Shown: one piece after another, positions 34,008-45,573 of the stretch
How the letters are laid out: each line of letters begins with the position of its first letter
Position numbering within the stretch: position 1 is the stretch's first letter
Source of the DNA: Gordonia insulae
GTDB lineage: Bacteria > Actinomycetota > Actinomycetes > Mycobacteriales > Mycobacteriaceae
Length of the DNA: 64,000 nt
NCBI RefSeq assembly: GCF_003855095.1
Contig: NZ_CP033972.1
Coordinates: 1,240,001 to 1,304,000, forward strand
Direction of reading: 5' to 3'
The notes under the pieces: generated by a model
Database searches by the model: none
Seen by the model: the letters and a program-made list of their open reading frames with translations, nothing else
What the model was told of the DNA's origin: nothing
Program-made: the position numbers and the translations under genes

Positions 34008-34451
34008 GTGCCCACTTCTCCCGAGTACGCCGAGCAGCTGCGGTCCGTCGCTCTGCGCGTGACCCGTCCGCGGGTGGCGGTACTCGAGGCGGTACACGCC
34101 CACCCGCACGCCGACACAGAGACGGTCATGGCTGCGGTGCGCGCAGCTCTCCCGGATGTGTCCCGGCAGGCGGTCTACGACGTACTCAACGCGCTCAGTG
34201 GCGCGGGTCTGGTCCGTCGCATCCAGCCGTCCGGCCACGTGGCGCGATACGAGTCACGGGTCGGCGACAACCATCACCACGTCGTCTGCCGGTCCTGCGG
34301 GGTCATCGCGGACGTGGACTGCGCCGTCGGGGAGGCTCCCTGCCTCACCCCGTCGGACCACCAAGGTTTCGTCCTGGACGAGGCCGAGGTCATCTATTGG
34401 GGTCTGTGCGCCGAGTGCGCGACCTCTCCCACTTCGGGATCACACCTGTGA
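34008..34451 (+). CDS. furA: FurA-type ferric uptake/peroxide regulator
   Basis: A 147-residue Fur family regulator: SVALRVTRPRVAVLEAVHAH starts the winged helix, VSRQAVYDVLNALSGAGLVR is the recognition region, and DNHHHVVCRSCGVIADVDC carries the regulatory metal site with HHH and CxxC; a second CAEC is near the end. FurA represses itself and katG and is relieved by peroxide. The GTG at 34008 follows the -10 box directly. katG follows by 36 nt, the mycobacterial arrangement. Confidence 0.92.
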   Translation: MPTSPEYAEQLRSVALRVTRPRVAVLEAVHAHPHADTETVMAAVRAALPDVSRQAVYDVLNALSGAGLVRRIQPSGHVARYESRVGDNHHHVVCRSCGVIADVDCAVGEAPCLTPSDHQGFVLDEAEVIYWGLCAECATSPTSGSHL

Positions 34452-36716
<2,265 letters not shown>

Positions 36717-36745
36717 TCCGTCCCTGACCAGTTGTCCTGACCGGT

Positions 36746-36781
36746 GACGCCGGGTCGTGCCTCAGTGGCCGGCCCGGCGTC
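36746..36781 (+). terminator. Hairpin after katG
   Basis: GACGCCGGG (36746-36754) pairs with CCCGGCGTC (36773-36781), a 9-bp GC-rich stem with an 18-nt loop 29 nt past the katG stop. Only a short T run follows, so it is a probable but not classical intrinsic terminator. Confidence 0.5.
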
Positions 36782-36810
36782 GCTGTTTCCGGCCTGTGCC
36801 ACCATGAATC

Positions 36811-37410
36811 GTGGCCACCCGATGGGATGAGACAGGCGCGCCGCGAGGTGACGCGTACGACGAGCGGTGGACGGCGATGGCCGCGGCCGGCCAGAACGTG
36901 CACGGTGAGGCCGACCTCGTGGAGACGTTGCTGGCCGGGCTCGACGGCGACTCGGTCCTCGACGCCGGCTGCGGTACGGGGCGCGTCGCCATCGAACTCG
37001 ACCGCCGCGGCCACCGTGTCGTCGGCGTGGACGCCGACCCCGCCATGCTCGCCGCCGCACGGCGCAACGCTCCACATCTGAGCTGGGTCCGGGCCGATCT
37101 CGCCGATCTCGCCGACCTCGCGCCCCACCTCTCCGAGGTGTTCGACCTCGCGGTGTTGGCGGGGAACGTGATGATCTTCGTCCATCCGGGCACCGAGCTC
37201 GCGGTTCTCGCGCAGGTCACCCGCCGGGTGCGACCGAATGGTCTGGTGGTGGCCGGTTTTCAGCTCACCACCGACCGGATCTCGCTCGACGACTACGACG
37301 CACATGCCGTTCACCTCGGGCTCGAGCCGGTCGCTCGCTGGTCCACCTGGGACGGCCGGCCCTACGAGGGCGGCACGTATGCGGTGTCGGTGCATCGACG
37401 GGTGCGGTGA
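36811..37410 (+). CDS. Class I SAM-dependent methyltransferase
   Basis: A 199-residue Rossmann methyltransferase. SVLDAGCGTGRVAIELDRRG is motif I, VVGVDADPAMLAAARRNAPH the acidic strand 2 that binds the SAM ribose, and FDLAVLAGNVMIFV motif IV. GTG start. Methyl acceptor unknown. Follows katG after a terminator-like hairpin, so probably its own unit. Confidence 0.83.
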   Translation: MATRWDETGAPRGDAYDERWTAMAAAGQNVHGEADLVETLLAGLDGDSVLDAGCGTGRVAIELDRRGHRVVGVDADPAMLAAARRNAPHLSWVRADLADLADLAPHLSEVFDLAVLAGNVMIFVHPGTELAVLAQVTRRVRPNGLVVAGFQLTTDRISLDDYDAHAVHLGLEPVARWSTWDGRPYEGGTYAVSVHRRVR

Positions 37411-37528
37411 GGTCGGACTTCTGCGCCCGATCCGGTCACCCGGCATACGCTGGAGGTAGTCGTTATGCTGGCGCTTTCCACCGGAGGTCGCGGCAGACGC
37501 CGAGTCACCCAGGATGACAGGAGCGACG

Positions 37529-38812
37529 ATGACCGCAGATCTGGGCGCGAACTCGCTGACGCCGGCCACACCCGCCGGCGGCGGCCACATCCGTCTGACG
37601 TCGCACAGCGGCGGGCTCGACGCCCTGCCGATCCGATGGGGTGCCCCCACTGCCGCCGAACGCGGACCCGTGGTCGGCACGACGTCGCGGCGAGCGCACC
37701 GAAACGTCATCGGCACCCACAGCGGCTCCTACAGCGTGTACCGCGCGCTGGCCGTCGCCGCCGGCGCCCTCTCCCGTGAGCACCGCGCAGATCTCACCAA
37801 CACCACACCCACCGATGTCGTGGGCCCCTACCCCCAGTGGTCGCAGCCCGGCGCGATCGTCAGTCTCGATCCGTGGGGTGCGATGACGGCAGAGGCGTTC
37901 GCCACCGAACTCGCAGCGGGTCACGACATCCGTCCCACGATCGCGATCACCAAGGCGCACGTGGTCCTACCGGAGATCGCCGACGCGATCGCCAAGGGGC
38001 GATTGACCCCCGATGGCACACATCTGCTGGCATCCGGCGCGGCGCTGGTGACAAAGGCCGCGATCGAACCGGTGTGGCATCTGCCGAGTGTTGCCGCACG
38101 ATTCGGGTGCACCGAGGCGGAGCTACGGCGGGTCCTGTTCGAGGAGACCGGCGGCATGTATCCGGAACTGGTGACGCGCTCCGATCTCGAGGTGTTCCTG
38201 CCGCCCATCGGCGGTCAGACCGTCTACATCTTCGGTGATCCGGCTGATCTCGCGGACCCCACTGTCGAACTGACCGCCCGCGTGCACGACGAGTGCAACG
38301 GTTCCGATGTGTTCGGGTCCGACATCTGCACGTGCCGGCCATATCTCACACACGCGATCGAGGAATGCATCCTCGGTGCCCAGCGCGACGGCGTCGGACT
38401 GGTCTCCTATTCACGCAAGGAAGGTCGTGCACTGGGTGAGGTGACCAAGTTCCTGGTGTACAACGCGCGGAAGCGTCAGGTCGGTGGCGATACCGCCGAT
38501 CAGTACTTCGCTCGGACCGAATGTGTTGCGGGCGTGCAGGATATGCGCTTCCAGGAGCTGATGCCCGATGTCCTGCACTGGCTCGGAGTGCGCAAGATCC
38601 ATCGACTGGTGTCGATGAGCAACATGAAGTACGACGCGATCACCGGGTCCGGTATCGAGGTGGGTGAACGCGTCAACATCCCCGATTATCTGATCCCCGA
38701 GGATGCCCAGGTCGAGATCGACGCCAAGATGGCCGCCGGATACTTCACACCGGGCCCGGTGCCCGACGCCGTCGAGCTCGGCAAGGTCAAGGGTCGAGGA
38801 CTCGACGGATGA
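37529..38812 (+). CDS. GTP cyclohydrolase II paralogue of the URC uracil-degradation pathway (Urc1-like)
   Basis: A 427-residue protein related to RibA. The zinc site appears as ARVHDECNGSDVFGSDICTC (Cys, then C-x-C), similar to GTP cyclohydrolase II but with GSDICTCRPYL where RibA has GSxxCDCxxQL, and LVSYSRKEGRALGEVTKFLV replaces the usual riboflavin-type loop. A 170-residue N-terminal extension is typical of Urc1. In the URC pathway it acts on uracil-derived nucleotides toward urea and 3-hydroxypropionate. Start at 37529 has GGAG 5 nt upstream. Overlaps the DUF1688 gene by 4 nt. Confidence 0.82.
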   Translation: MTADLGANSLTPATPAGGGHIRLTSHSGGLDALPIRWGAPTAAERGPVVGTTSRRAHRNVIGTHSGSYSVYRALAVAAGALSREHRADLTNTTPTDVVGPYPQWSQPGAIVSLDPWGAMTAEAFATELAAGHDIRPTIAITKAHVVLPEIADAIAKGRLTPDGTHLLASGAALVTKAAIEPVWHLPSVAARFGCTEAELRRVLFEETGGMYPELVTRSDLEVFLPPIGGQTVYIFGDPADLADPTVELTARVHDECNGSDVFGSDICTCRPYLTHAIEECILGAQRDGVGLVSYSRKEGRALGEVTKFLVYNARKRQVGGDTADQYFARTECVAGVQDMRFQELMPDVLHWLGVRKIHRLVSMSNMKYDAITGSGIEVGERVNIPDYLIPEDAQVEIDAKMAAGYFTPGPVPDAVELGKVKGRGLDG

Positions 38813-40062
38813 CCGTCCACCTCGACCCTTCGGTCGGTGACACCTCCACCGACACCCCCGTCGGAGCAGCCGCGGAGTTACGCACGACCGACGCGATCCG
38901 CAGCCGTGCGCACGGTCTGCTGGACCGTGCGCGTGCCGGGGATTCCGCATGGTTCTCCATCGACGACGATGCCCTGCTCCTCGCGGCGGACGACGTGGTC
39001 GCCGTGACGCGGCGACGCTACCCGGATCTGGACATCCCTTTCCACAGCAGGTGGCGACACTTCGAGGCCGGTGGTCTCGATCGTATCTCCGGCGCGGCCG
39101 ACCAATTGCCCACCGAGGTCGACGAGCGGGCGCGCGCACTGATCGATCTCGCGGTGGTCAGTGTGCTGCTCGACGCGGGCGCCGGACCCGACTGGGCCTT
39201 CCGGGAACCCGGCACCGAACTCTCGTTGGCACGGTCGGAAGGACTCGGTGTCGCAAGCTGGCACGCCTTCCTCGACGGTCGGTTCTCCGCCGGCCGAACG
39301 CCGATGGTGGATGCCACCGGGCTTCGTGATCTCACGGTCGAGTCGTTGGCCACCGCCTTCCAGGTCACCGGCAGCAACCCGCTGGTGGGGTTGTCCGGTC
39401 GCGTCGAACTGTTGCACCGGCTCGCCGACGCGCTCATCGCACGACCCGACGTCTTCGGCCCGGACGGGCGACCAGGCCGTCTCTACGACGCGCTCGTCGA
39501 CGACGGCGATCGGAGCATCCCGGCAACCGACATCCTGTCCGCACTGCTGACCACACTGTCGCGGATCTGGCTGTCCGACAACAGCATCGGCGACCAACCT
39601 GTCGGCGACTGCTGGCGACACCAGGCCGTGCACGGCGCGGGCCGGACCGAGGGCTGGATGCCGTTTCACAAATTGTCCCAGTGGCTGACCTACTCCCTGC
39701 TGGAACCGTTCGCCTGGGCTGGTGTCGAGGTGAGCGGACTCGACGATCTCACCGCACTGCCCGAATACCGCAACGGTGGCCTGCTCATCGACACGGGCGC
39801 GATTCGGCTGCATGACCCGGCCCTGGTCGAGCGCACCTGGTCGGTCGGAGACGAGCTGATCGTGGAATGGCGCGCTCTGACAATCGCACTGATCGACGAA
39901 CTCGCCCCGCTGGTCCGGGAGCGACTCGATGTCGAACAGTCGGCCCTGCCCCTCGCCTGCGTGCTCGAGGGTGGCACCTGGTCGGCAGGACGTGCGCTGG
40001 CACAACGGCTTCGGGGTGGGCTTCCACCGCTGGCGATCGCCAGCGACGGCACGGTGTTCTGA
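38809..40062 (+). CDS. DUF1688 protein (Urc4-like)
   Basis: A 417-residue protein of the DUF1688 family, known in yeast as Urc4 and required for uracil catabolism; its reaction is unresolved. Recognisable stretches are [59 protein letters not shown] and [20 protein letters not shown]. No cofactor motif is obvious. Translationally coupled to the Urc1-like gene (ATGA) and followed 28 nt later by uracil phosphoribosyltransferase, exactly the gene set expected of the pathway. Confidence 0.88.
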   Translation: MTVHLDPSVGDTSTDTPVGAAAELRTTDAIRSRAHGLLDRARAGDSAWFSIDDDALLLAADDVVAVTRRRYPDLDIPFHSRWRHFEAGGLDRISGAADQLPTEVDERARALIDLAVVSVLLDAGAGPDWAFREPGTELSLARSEGLGVASWHAFLDGRFSAGRTPMVDATGLRDLTVESLATAFQVTGSNPLVGLSGRVELLHRLADALIARPDVFGPDGRPGRLYDALVDDGDRSIPATDILSALLTTLSRIWLSDNSIGDQPVGDCWRHQAVHGAGRTEGWMPFHKLSQWLTYSLLEPFAWAGVEVSGLDDLTALPEYRNGGLLIDTGAIRLHDPALVERTWSVGDELIVEWRALTIALIDELAPLVRERLDVEQSALPLACVLEGGTWSAGRALAQRLRGGLPPLAIASDGTVF

Positions 40063-40090
40063 CCGGCCGACAACACGAGACGGAGACAAG

Positions 40091-40720
40091 ATGGACGACG
40101 TTGTTCTCATCGACCACCCGCTGGTGCAGCACAAACTGACCCTGTTGCGCCGCAAGGACACCTCCACCAACGACTTCCGGCGTCTGCTCAACGAGATCTC
40201 CACGTTGATGGCCTACGAGGTGCTGCATGACATACCCATGCACCCGATCACCATCGAGACGCCGCTGGAGACCATGACGGCGAACGTGATCGACGGAAAG
40301 AAGGTGGTGTTCGCGTCGATCCTGCGCGCGGGCACCGGGATCGTCGACGGCATGCTGACCGTGGTTCCCGGGGCCCGTGTGGGTCATATCGGCCTCTACC
40401 GGGACCCCAAGACCCTGATCGCAGTCGAGTACTACTTCAAGATGCCCGGTGATCTCGCGGAGCGGGATGTGGTGGTCGTCGATCCGATGCTCGCCACCGG
40501 TCATTCCGCGGTCGCCGCGGTGGAGCGGATCAAGGAGTACTCGCCACGGTCGATCAAGTTCGTGTGCCTGCTGACCTGCCCGCAGGGCATCGAGGCCTTG
40601 CATTCCGCACATCCCGACGTGCCGATCTTCACGGCCGCGGTCGACCGGGAGCTCGACGAGAACGGCTATATCGTGCCGGGTATCGGCGATGCGGGAGACA
40701 GGATCTTCGGAACCACCTGA
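40091..40720 (+). CDS. upp: Uracil phosphoribosyltransferase (Urc6/Upp)
   Basis: A 209-residue enzyme converting uracil and PRPP to UMP. Motifs: [40 protein letters not shown], the PRPP loop [20 protein letters not shown], and the uracil-binding end [19 protein letters not shown]. The ATG at 40091 is preceded by CGGAGAC; the frame extends upstream but overlaps the DUF1688 gene. Position in the URC cluster suggests it feeds catabolism as well as salvage. Confidence 0.95.
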   Translation: MDDVVLIDHPLVQHKLTLLRRKDTSTNDFRRLLNEISTLMAYEVLHDIPMHPITIETPLETMTANVIDGKKVVFASILRAGTGIVDGMLTVVPGARVGHIGLYRDPKTLIAVEYYFKMPGDLAERDVVVVDPMLATGHSAVAAVERIKEYSPRSIKFVCLLTCPQGIEALHSAHPDVPIFTAAVDRELDENGYIVPGIGDAGDRIFGTT

Positions 40721-40764
40721 CGCCTCGTACACGGGGACGCCGTCCGGCTTGCGATACTACGGAC

Positions 40765-41310
40765 ATGAGGGCCATCGTGGTGACCGGGCCGCCCGGGTCC
40801 GGCAAGAGCTCGGTCACAACTGCGCTCCACGACCGCCTCGGGTCGGCCGGAGTTCCCAACGCGATGATCGAGGTCGACGAACTCGAACGCAGTTACCCGC
40901 CGCTACCGCCTCCGGTCGTCTTCGACAATCTGCGCGTGGTCGCCGCCGCATACCGCGACGCCGGATACCCGTTGGTGTTCATCACCGCCACCGTGGACGG
41001 CGAGAGCTACCTGCGGCGGCTCCGGTCAGCGCTCCCCGGTGTCGATCTGTTCGTCGTCCGACTCGACGCCGAGGTGGACACCCTGCGCCTACGGATCACC
41101 GAACGCGAACCGGCCTCCTGGCATGGCTTGGTCGAGTTGCTCGATTCCGCATCGACTCTCGCAGCGACCATGCGGGAGCTCGACGGCGTGGATCTGACGT
41201 TGCTGACCCAGAGTCGAGATCCTGCCTCGGTCGCCGACGAACTGCTCCGGCACCTCGGCCTTGACGGACTGCCCGCTCCGGGGCCGGCACCCGATGCCCC
41301 TACGGGGTGA
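40765..41310 (+). CDS. P-loop kinase-like protein
   Basis: A 181-residue protein starting with a clear Walker A, AIVVTGPPGSGKSSVTTALH. The rest resembles small nucleotide/nucleoside-kinase or AAA-like ATPases: MIEVDELERSYPPLPPPVVF, LVFITATVDGESYLRRLRSA and RLRITEREPASW. Not assignable to a specific substrate. It follows upp by 44 nt, so it could belong to the URC transcript, perhaps as a phosphate-transfer or accessory step; that is conjecture. Confidence 0.7.
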   Translation: MRAIVVTGPPGSGKSSVTTALHDRLGSAGVPNAMIEVDELERSYPPLPPPVVFDNLRVVAAAYRDAGYPLVFITATVDGESYLRRLRSALPGVDLFVVRLDAEVDTLRLRITEREPASWHGLVELLDSASTLAATMRELDGVDLTLLTQSRDPASVADELLRHLGLDGLPAPGPAPDAPTG

Positions 41311-41320
41311 GCGGGGCGGT

Positions 41321-42055
41321 TCATGACGGCAGGTGCCACGCCACCGCCGCACCGATCGCCCCGATTGCATTCAGCGACCAGTGCAGAGCGACCGGGGCGA
41401 GCAGGCTGGTGGTGCGATACCGCAGCCAGCCGAGAATCAGCCCGGCAAATGAAGTGGCCACGACGGCCCCCAGGATTCCGGCGATCTGCGCCAGTGTGCC
41501 GGAGCCGAGGATTCCGCTGAGCCCTTCGTTCCCCGAGGTCAGTCCCAGCGAGGAGCTGACATGCCATAGCCCGAAGGCCAGCGCACCCAGTCCCAATGTC
41601 GCCCGCACACCGAACAGCCGGCCCAGTGCCCCTTGCAGGACACCGCGGAAGAGCAGTTCCTCGGGCAACACCGTCTGTAGCGGAATCACGACGAGTGCCG
41701 CGAGCGTGGCCTCGGCTGCGCTGTCGTAGCGATCGGAGAGAAAGAACTGCCGCGTGGCCGGGATCGCCACGGCCACCGAGACAACCGCGAACACGATCAC
41801 CACCGCGGCAACGGCATACCGGACTCCGGCCCGCAATTCGGCGCGGCTCAGGCCCATCTCGCGCCACTGCAGCCCCATCACGCGTGTCGCGGCCACCAGG
41901 GCCACGGCCGCCACCGGGACGGCGAGCATCCCGGTCCACCGTCCGGTGAAATGTGCCACGAGGTTCGTTAGCACCAGGACGATTATGATCCCGAGCAGCA
42001 TGCCCACGGATCTGGCGCGCGGCACCGTCACGTCCGAGCTGGTCGTGCCGGCCAT
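41321..42055 (-). CDS. CPBP-family intramembrane metalloprotease
   Basis: A 244-residue membrane protein with about seven helices and the three CPBP motifs: LPEELLFRGVLQGALGRLFG (EExxxR), LAFGLWHVSSSLG (FxxxH) and PVALHWSLNAIGAIG (HxxxN-type). Members cleave membrane substrates or handle prenylated proteins, and some provide bacteriocin self-protection. Convergent with the P-loop gene and not obviously in an operon. Confidence 0.88.
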   Translation of the reverse strand: MAGTTSSDVTVPRARSVGMLLGIIIVLVLTNLVAHFTGRWTGMLAVPVAAVALVAATRVMGLQWREMGLSRAELRAGVRYAVAAVVIVFAVVSVAVAIPATRQFFLSDRYDSAAEATLAALVVIPLQTVLPEELLFRGVLQGALGRLFGVRATLGLGALAFGLWHVSSSLGLTSGNEGLSGILGSGTLAQIAGILGAVVATSFAGLILGWLRYRTTSLLAPVALHWSLNAIGAIGAAVAWHLPS

Positions 42056-42128
42056 CGCGCATCCTCCGTCGGGTTCGCTCTTCTGCCTGAAGGTACCCGG
42101 TCCGGAACGGCGCGGACGCGATCTGACC

Positions 42129-42743
42129 TCAGTCCCCGATGTCGAAGTCCCCGAAGAGGTAATGCGACATCGACGGACCGACCTGGCGCGCCAGCTCCGC
42201 CGGGGATGCCGACACGATCTCCGGGACGCCCATCACGTACCTTGCCATGACGAGTCCCATCATTTGCGTCACGACGAGCGAGATGCGCCGCTCACGGTGG
42301 TCTGCTCGGGCTATCTCCCCCAAGGTCCCGCGTGCCATACCCAGGAAGAAGGCACGGACTCCCGCGGCGACCTCGTCGTGCGTCACGGCGACCCGAAGCA
42401 TGGCGACGGCTCGTGCCCGCTGTTCGGGATGGTCCTCCCAGAACACGATCACCCGTCGGACGAGTTCGGCGGCAGGATCCGCCGTCGCTGCCGCATCGAA
42501 GCCGTCGAACACCCCTGCGGCAACGGGATCCGGCCTCAGCGCCGCGACCAGCAGGGCCTCCTTGTTTCCGAAGTAGTGATGGATCAATGCGGGATCGACC
42601 CCGGCCCGACGGCCGATGGCCCGCATGGTGGTTCGATCGAAACCGTTGTCGGAAAACAATTCTCGTGCAGCAGCAAGGATGGCGTCGCGATTCCCGCCAC
42701 CATCGTCGGACAGTCTCGGACGACCTCTGCCCCGCCCGGTCAC
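42129..42743 (-). CDS. TetR-family repressor of the ABC exporter operon
   Basis: A 204-residue regulator. ILAAARELFSDNGFDRTTMR, AIGRRAGVDPALIHHYFGNK and EALLVAALRPD form the standard helix-turn-helix. The C-terminal domain is all-helical for ligand binding (TetR_C with LVTQMMGLVMARYVMGVPEI). It is the last of four genes, each overlapping the previous by 4 nt (ATGA), and so is coexpressed with the exporter it likely controls. Confidence 0.9.
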   Translation of the reverse strand: MTGRGRGRPRLSDDGGGNRDAILAAARELFSDNGFDRTTMRAIGRRAGVDPALIHHYFGNKEALLVAALRPDPVAAGVFDGFDAAATADPAAELVRRVIVFWEDHPEQRARAVAMLRVAVTHDEVAAGVRAFFLGMARGTLGEIARADHRERRISLVVTQMMGLVMARYVMGVPEIVSASPAELARQVGPSMSHYLFGDFDIGD

Positions 42744-43606
42744 GGTTTCGGGCTGCGAGCGAGCACCAACATCCGTTCCTCGATGGTGGCGCGGACGGGA
42801 CTGATCTCTGCCGTGATCCCCGCAGCGTCGAGGACCGACACGATCGCGTTCGGGTCGGTATCGGGTACCCGAATCGAGCGGCCCGCCAGGATCACCGGGA
42901 TCTCCGCTCTGTTCAGAACGTCGAAAGCGGCCGCCCAGTCAGCGGTGTGGACGGCAACAGCCCGCGTGTCACCGATGATGTCGTCCTCGCTACCGGAACC
43001 CACCAATTTCCCACTTGCCATGAGCAACAAGCGATCACATTGTTGGGCCTCTTCCATGTAGTGCGTCGTCACCAGGACACCGACATTGTTGTCGGCCTGC
43101 CGCCGTATCGTGTCCCAGAGTTCAGCCCTGGACAGTGCGTCGACGCCCGACGTCGGCTCGTCCAGGACGAGCACGCTGGGCTGGTGCGCCAACGCCACAA
43201 AGAACGCGGCCTGCCGCTGAGCGCCCAGTGCCAGATCCCCGACCAGCGTGTCGCGTACGTCGCGCAGGTCTGCGGGCACGTCGGGCACGCCCACCTGGTA
43301 GGCGCCCGCACTGAACGACAGGTTCTCCTCGACCGTGAGATCGCGGTACAGGCCGAGATTCTGCGGGACGTACCCCAGGCGCGCCCTGCGCGTTCGATCC
43401 GGCGGTCCCCCCAACAACTCGACCGCCCCCTCGGTTGCCGGGAGGAGGCCCAGCAAGATGCGAATCAGCGTGGTCTTCCCCGCCCCGTTCGCGCCGAGAA
43501 GTCCCACCACCTCTCCGGGCGCAACAGTCATGGACACCGAATCGACCGCGGTGAAATCACCGAACCTACGGGTGACCGACTGTGCCCTGATGACCTCGCC
43601 GGTCAT
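42740..43606 (-). CDS. ABC transporter ATPase (second of two in the exporter)
   Basis: A 288-residue ATP-binding protein. Walker A is LLGANGAGKTTLIRILLG, the Q-loop region is LGYVPQNLGLYRDLTVEENL, Walker B is VLVLDEPTSGVD, and the switch His is in VLVTTHYMEEAQQCDR. The canonical LSGGQ signature is replaced by LALGAQRQ, unusual but seen in drug-exporter half-sites. The start is at 43606, overlapping the preceding ATPase by 4 nt; the upstream frame to 43735 is a shadow. Confidence 0.88.
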   Translation of the reverse strand: MTGEVIRAQSVTRRFGDFTAVDSVSMTVAPGEVVGLLGANGAGKTTLIRILLGLLPATEGAVELLGGPPDRTRRARLGYVPQNLGLYRDLTVEENLSFSAGAYQVGVPDVPADLRDVRDTLVGDLALGAQRQAAFFVALAHQPSVLVLDEPTSGVDALSRAELWDTIRRQADNNVGVLVTTHYMEEAQQCDRLLLMASGKLVGSGSEDDIIGDTRAVAVHTADWAAAFDVLNRAEIPVILAGRSIRVPDTDPNAIVSVLDAAGITAEISPVRATIEERMLVLARSPKP

Positions 43607-44421
43607 GATGCCCGCACCTCGTTCCGGCGGATGAGCGACAGTGAGATGACGATGTCCTCCAGGTCCGGCTCCACCGGGGTGCCGCCTTCTGGCAGCCCGG
43701 GCCAGTACTCGTGTCGCTCTCGCCCACGTCGCCACGACCAGTCTGGTCGAACCGGTACCTCGGATCGGGTGATGGCACCGGTGAATTCGGCGCGTACATC
43801 GTCGTATGAACCCTGCGTGAGGATTCGACCGGCATCGAGAACCACGAGTTCGCCTGCGCGTTCGGCCTCATCGAGATAGGTCGTCGACATGAGAACGGCC
43901 GCGCCCTCGGCAGCGGACTCGGAGATCATCCGCCACAGATCGATGCGGCTGACCGGATCGACACCGGTACTCGGTTCATCCAGGATCAACAGCTGTGGGT
44001 GGTGCAGCATCGCCATCGCTGCGCCCAGCTTGCGTCGCATACCTCCGGAGAGGGCCGAGGCCACTCGGTCGGCGGCTATGCGTAACCCGGCCCGGTCGAT
44101 GAGTTCTTCTCGTCTCCGCGTGAGTTCGCCACCGCCGAGTCCGTAGATGCCTCCGACGAAGTCGAGGTTCTGTCGGACGGTCAGTGCCGCCCAGCTACCC
44201 GGCCCGGCCGAGAGGAATCCGACCTCATCCTTGACCGGCGCATGCACTACCCCGGAATCCGGTGTCACGGCGCCGACGAAGGTTCTCAGCAGTGTGGACT
44301 TGCCTGCTCCGTCACCACCGACCAATGCCACCACGCGACCCGCCGGAACATGCACACTGACATCGTCGAGCGCCGTTCGGTTTCCGAAGCGGACACTGAC
44401 GCCGTCCGCGCCGGCGATCAT
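43603..44421 (-). CDS. ABC transporter ATPase (first of two in the exporter)
   Basis: A 272-residue ATPase with Walker A ALVGGDGAGKSTLLRTFVG, signature ALSGGMRRKLGAAMAMLHH, Walker B LLILDEPSTGVD and switch MSTTYLDEAE. Unlike its partner it has a normal signature. The residue stretch after the core (WSWRRGRERHEYWPG) is longer than usual. Two ATPases plus one ABC-2 permease is the arrangement of YbhF/YhiI-type exporters of cationic or drug substrates. Confidence 0.9.
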   Translation of the reverse strand: MIAGADGVSVRFGNRTALDDVSVHVPAGRVVALVGGDGAGKSTLLRTFVGAVTPDSGVVHAPVKDEVGFLSAGPGSWAALTVRQNLDFVGGIYGLGGGELTRRREELIDRAGLRIAADRVASALSGGMRRKLGAAMAMLHHPQLLILDEPSTGVDPVSRIDLWRMISESAAEGAAVLMSTTYLDEAERAGELVVLDAGRILTQGSYDDVRAEFTGAITRSEVPVRPDWSWRRGRERHEYWPGLPEGGTPVEPDLEDIVISLSLIRRNEVRAS

Positions 44422-45497
44422 GCCGCGCCCGCGTCGGCGGGGTCAACGGACGTCGAGCCGGACGCCGTCTTCACCTTCGACACGTCGGGCGCCAGGTCGC
44501 GGCGGAACCGCAGGGTTGCCCCGGTGAAGACCACAACCGCCATGGCGGTCAGCACCACGAGTGGGATCCACAACGACTCGATGGGCGCATCGCGGAGCAT
44601 GACTCCCTGCGAGATCATCGTGAAGTAGGTCAGCGGCAGCAGATAACCTATCCACCGTACGCCCGCCGCCATCGCGTCGAGCGGGAATATCATGCCGGAC
44701 AACAGGATCTGCGGCATCAGGAGCAGGAATGCAGTCTGGATCGCCTGTCCCGTCGTCTGCGAGATCGTCGATATCAGCACTCCCAGCCCGAGGACGACGA
44801 ACAGGAAGATCGCCGCGCCGAGCGCGAAGACGAGAACACTGCCGTTGAATGGGACGTCGAAGAGAACCATGCCCAAGACGGTCACGACGATCATGTCCAC
44901 CGCGGCCAGCAGGAAATACGGCACGATCTTGCCCAGGATCACCTGGCTCGGCGCGATCGGCATCACCGCGAGTTGCTCGAGCGTGCCGGCCTCCCGCTCC
45001 CGAACCAGCCCGATACTGGTGACGATCGTGCCGATGAAGGTCAGGATCAACCCGATGATCGCCGGCACCATGACCCACGACGTCTTGAGGTCGGGGTTGA
45101 ACAGCACATCGACCTTGATCTGATCGCCCAGCTTGTTCAGGATGCCCACCGTCGACTGAGCGGCGAACAGGTTCGATCCGTCGACCAACGCGGTGGCCGG
45201 TTGCCGCGGGTCGGACGCCGACACGATGGCAACGTCGACCTTGTTCTCTCGCAACAGTTCCTCTGCCTGCGAAGTCGAAGCGTCGACGTTTGTCTCGGTG
45301 ACCTCGAAATACGACGGCAGCGATCTGGAGACCTGTTCCGCGGACGGGCCGACGACAGCGGTCTGGACGGACGACACATAGAAGTTGGCCGCATAGCCGA
45401 AGATCACCAGCAAGAGGAGTGGCAGGACTATCAACATGGCCAGGGTGCGGGGGTCCCGCCGGAGTTCGCGAAATTCCTTGAGAATCATGGCGCGCAT
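44418..45497 (-). CDS. ABC-2 type exporter permease
   Basis: A 359-residue permease with one N-terminal helix (RTLAMLIVLPLLLLVIFGYA), a large extracytoplasmic domain of about 150 residues, and five further helices beginning at VMVPAIIGLILTFIGTIVTS. The cytoplasmic LVREREAGTLEQLAVMPIAP is the conserved ABC-2 loop contacting the ATPases. First gene of the operon; a second possible start is at the Met of codon 4. Confidence 0.88.
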   Translation of the reverse strand: MRAMILKEFRELRRDPRTLAMLIVLPLLLLVIFGYAANFYVSSVQTAVVGPSAEQVSRSLPSYFEVTETNVDASTSQAEELLRENKVDVAIVSASDPRQPATALVDGSNLFAAQSTVGILNKLGDQIKVDVLFNPDLKTSWVMVPAIIGLILTFIGTIVTSIGLVREREAGTLEQLAVMPIAPSQVILGKIVPYFLLAAVDMIVVTVLGMVLFDVPFNGSVLVFALGAAIFLFVVLGLGVLISTISQTTGQAIQTAFLLLMPQILLSGMIFPLDAMAAGVRWIGYLLPLTYFTMISQGVMLRDAPIESLWIPLVVLTAMAVVVFTGATLRFRRDLAPDVSKVKTASGSTSVDPADAGAA

Positions 45498-45573
45498 AGC
45501 CGATGCTAGGCACCACGCAGCCCGTTGGTCAACAGGCGATGAATTAAATGTCCGGGCGCCCTTCCCCGCCGTC

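Noticed and set aside
38878..40203. 441-residue minus-strand frame over the DUF1688 gene
   Set aside because: Shadow of the sense gene; the sense frame has coupled start and family motifs.
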